Shown: piece after piece, positions 63,189 to 64,000 of the stretch
Position numbering within the stretch: position 1 is the first letter of the stretch
Layout: the number at the start of each line of letters is the position of its first letter
Source: Halobacterium sp. KA-4
GTDB taxonomy: Archaea; Halobacteriota; Halobacteria; Halobacteriales; Halobacteriaceae
NCBI RefSeq assembly: GCF_021028995.1
Contig: NZ_JAJJZG010000009.1
Location: 50,960-114,959, forward strand
DNA: 64,000 nucleotides
Direction: 5' to 3'
The notes under the pieces: model-generated
Databases searched by the model: none
Told to the model about the DNA's origin: nothing
The model's input: the letters and a program-made list of their open reading frames with translations, nothing else
Translations under genes and position numbers: made by a program

Positions 63189-63614
63189 CTACCTGACGAT
63201 CGTCACTGGGACCGGCGAGCGCCGGACAACGCTCTCGGCGACGCTGCCGAGGAGGATGCGGGAGACGCCGGAGCGCCCGTGACTCCCCATCACGACGTGG
63301 TCGAAGTCGTTCTCCTCGGCATAGTCGACGATGGCGCGGCTCGGTCGCCCGACTTCGGTCGTCGTGTCGATGTCCTTGTCGTACTCGTCGGCGGTCTGTT
63401 TGGCGTCGTCGAACAGCTCCTCGGCGGCGTCTTTGGCCTGTTCGAACCACTCCTCCGAGTAGCCCGGTACGGTCGCCTGTGCCGTGTACCCGGCCTCAAT
63501 GGGGTCGATGACGTTGATGGCCGTGATTTCGGCGTCCTTGAAGTGTTCGAGGGCGTACTCCAGGGCTTCCTTCGACTGCTCGGAGCCGTCGACGGGAACG
63601 AGAATCTTCGTCAT
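63189..63614 (-). CDS. universal stress protein UspA
   Basis: A 141-residue single USP domain: MTKILVPVDGSEQSKEALEY start and the nucleotide motif GSHGRSGVSRILLGSVAES (110-128), which fits G2xG9xG(S/T) and predicts ATP binding. Ends SPVPVTIVR, typical. The promoter has a TATA-like AATTTTC and an inverted repeat at 63630-63647. Confidence 0.92.
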   Translation of the reverse strand: MTKILVPVDGSEQSKEALEYALEHFKDAEITAINVIDPIEAGYTAQATVPGYSEEWFEQAKDAAEELFDDAKQTADEYDKDIDTTTEVGRPSRAIVDYAEENDFDHVVMGSHGRSGVSRILLGSVAESVVRRSPVPVTIVR

Positions 63615-63629
63615 GGTGTCGGCTCGAAC

Positions 63630-63647
63630 TTCACCAGCCCGGGTGAA
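63630..63647. promoter_or_regulatory. inverted repeat in the uspA promoter
   Basis: TTCACC-AGCCCG-GGTGAA, six-base arms, lying between the TATA-like AATTTTC and the ATG at 63614. Possible operator. Confidence 0.35.
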
Positions 63648-63687
63648 AATTCTATGGGCCGCGGACCGCCCGACGGGGCGTCCGTTG

Positions 63688-64000
63688 TCAGTCCCGGCCG
63701 TGCCGCGTGAGGCACGTCGGTAGCCCCTGAATTTCGACGGGCTCGGAGTTGTCCGGCGAGTAGACGACCATCTGACCCTTCTCCATGTAGGGGACCTTCG
63801 ACTGCAGCGACGACGGAATGTTCACGGCGTTGATGGCGTCCTCGTCCCCGAGGTTCAACACGACCGTCGTGTTCACTTGCTTGAACACGGGGTCCGCGAT
63901 GTCCTGGGGGTCCTGCGTGATGAGGAACAGCCCGAGGCGCTCCTTGCGGCCCTGTTTGGCTGCTTCCGTGAATTTCCCGACAACCTTGTTCGCCTGCACG
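63688..64000 (-). CDS. HerA-like ATPase, C-terminal part (cut by window end)
   Basis: The visible 104 residues are the end of the protein; the rest lies beyond 64000. RKERLGLFLITQDPQDIADP contains the sensor Gln of HerA/FtsK-type ATPases, followed by QVNTTVVLNLGDEDAINAVN and LPTCLTRHGRD at the end. HerA-like motors work with NurA in DNA end resection, but several haloarchaeal paralogues have other roles, so the exact member is undecided. Confidence 0.75.
   Translation of the reverse strand, partial: VQANKVVGKFTEAAKQGRKERLGLFLITQDPQDIADPVFKQVNTTVVLNLGDEDAINAVNIPSSLQSKVPYMEKGQMVVYSPDNSEPVEIQGLPTCLTRHGRD

Overview
The window is a chromosomal segment of a halophilic archaeon (class Halobacteria). 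Base composition is about two-thirds G+C and the proteins are strongly acidic. Many genes have a TATA-like box 24-30 bases before the start codon, as expected for leaderless transcripts. The gene set includes a complete archaeal S10/spc ribosomal cluster, bacterioruberin carotenoid genes, siroheme-to-heme decarboxylase, MptA, Tat-type lipoprotein signals and archaeal tRNAs. The carotenoid layout and general content resemble Halobacterium-like genomes; the genus is not proven here.

1-8 kb: an EamA transporter, ribosomal protein S8e, the remains of an IS605-type tnpB element carrying a zinc-ribbon gene and a ribbon-helix-helix-like gene, a DUF2240 gene pair, pyrF, a membrane J-domain protein and a GTPBP1-like GTPase. 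8-15 kb: a bacterioruberin locus (crtB on one side; crtD, lyeJ and cruF on the other) split by a complete tnpB element, then mch. 15-19 kb: a thiamine-binding protein, an MFS transporter with a palindromic promoter, small proteins, and an HsdR-N-domain protein of lower G+C beside tRNA-Gly. 19-33.4 kb: a SPOUT-like gene followed by 24 co-directional genes from rpl3 to secY, including rnp1, with frequent start/stop overlaps.

33.5-39 kb: pstS-pstC-pstA-pstB-phoU for high-affinity phosphate uptake. Divergent from it is a metal/siderophore-type binding protein with a DtxR-like operator over its predicted transcription start. 40-47.5 kb: an M48 protease, trkA-trkH potassium uptake, and an amino-acid permease fused to two UspA domains with a separate UspA gene upstream. 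47.5-58.8 kb: adk and an EMC3/TMCO1-like insertase, two crcB genes, tRNA-Leu, a ferredoxin, a cyclophilin, a TrpD-like protein, fused AhbA/AhbB, tRNA-Ile, FxsA and a DUF255 protein. 58.8-64 kb: a TrmB-family regulator, mptA, nadK, a KaiC-like ATPase with an unusual acidic and glycine-rich N-terminus, a UspA protein, and the C-terminal part of a HerA-like ATPase cut by the window end.

The main non-coding signals are: (i) perfect or near-perfect hairpins at the ends of the tnpB elements; (ii) a dispersed repeat found three times, each time between convergent gene ends; (iii) several promoter palindromes (near 1.9, 16.85, 39.15, 58.97 and 63.64 kb). No CRISPR array, rRNA gene or replication origin was seen.
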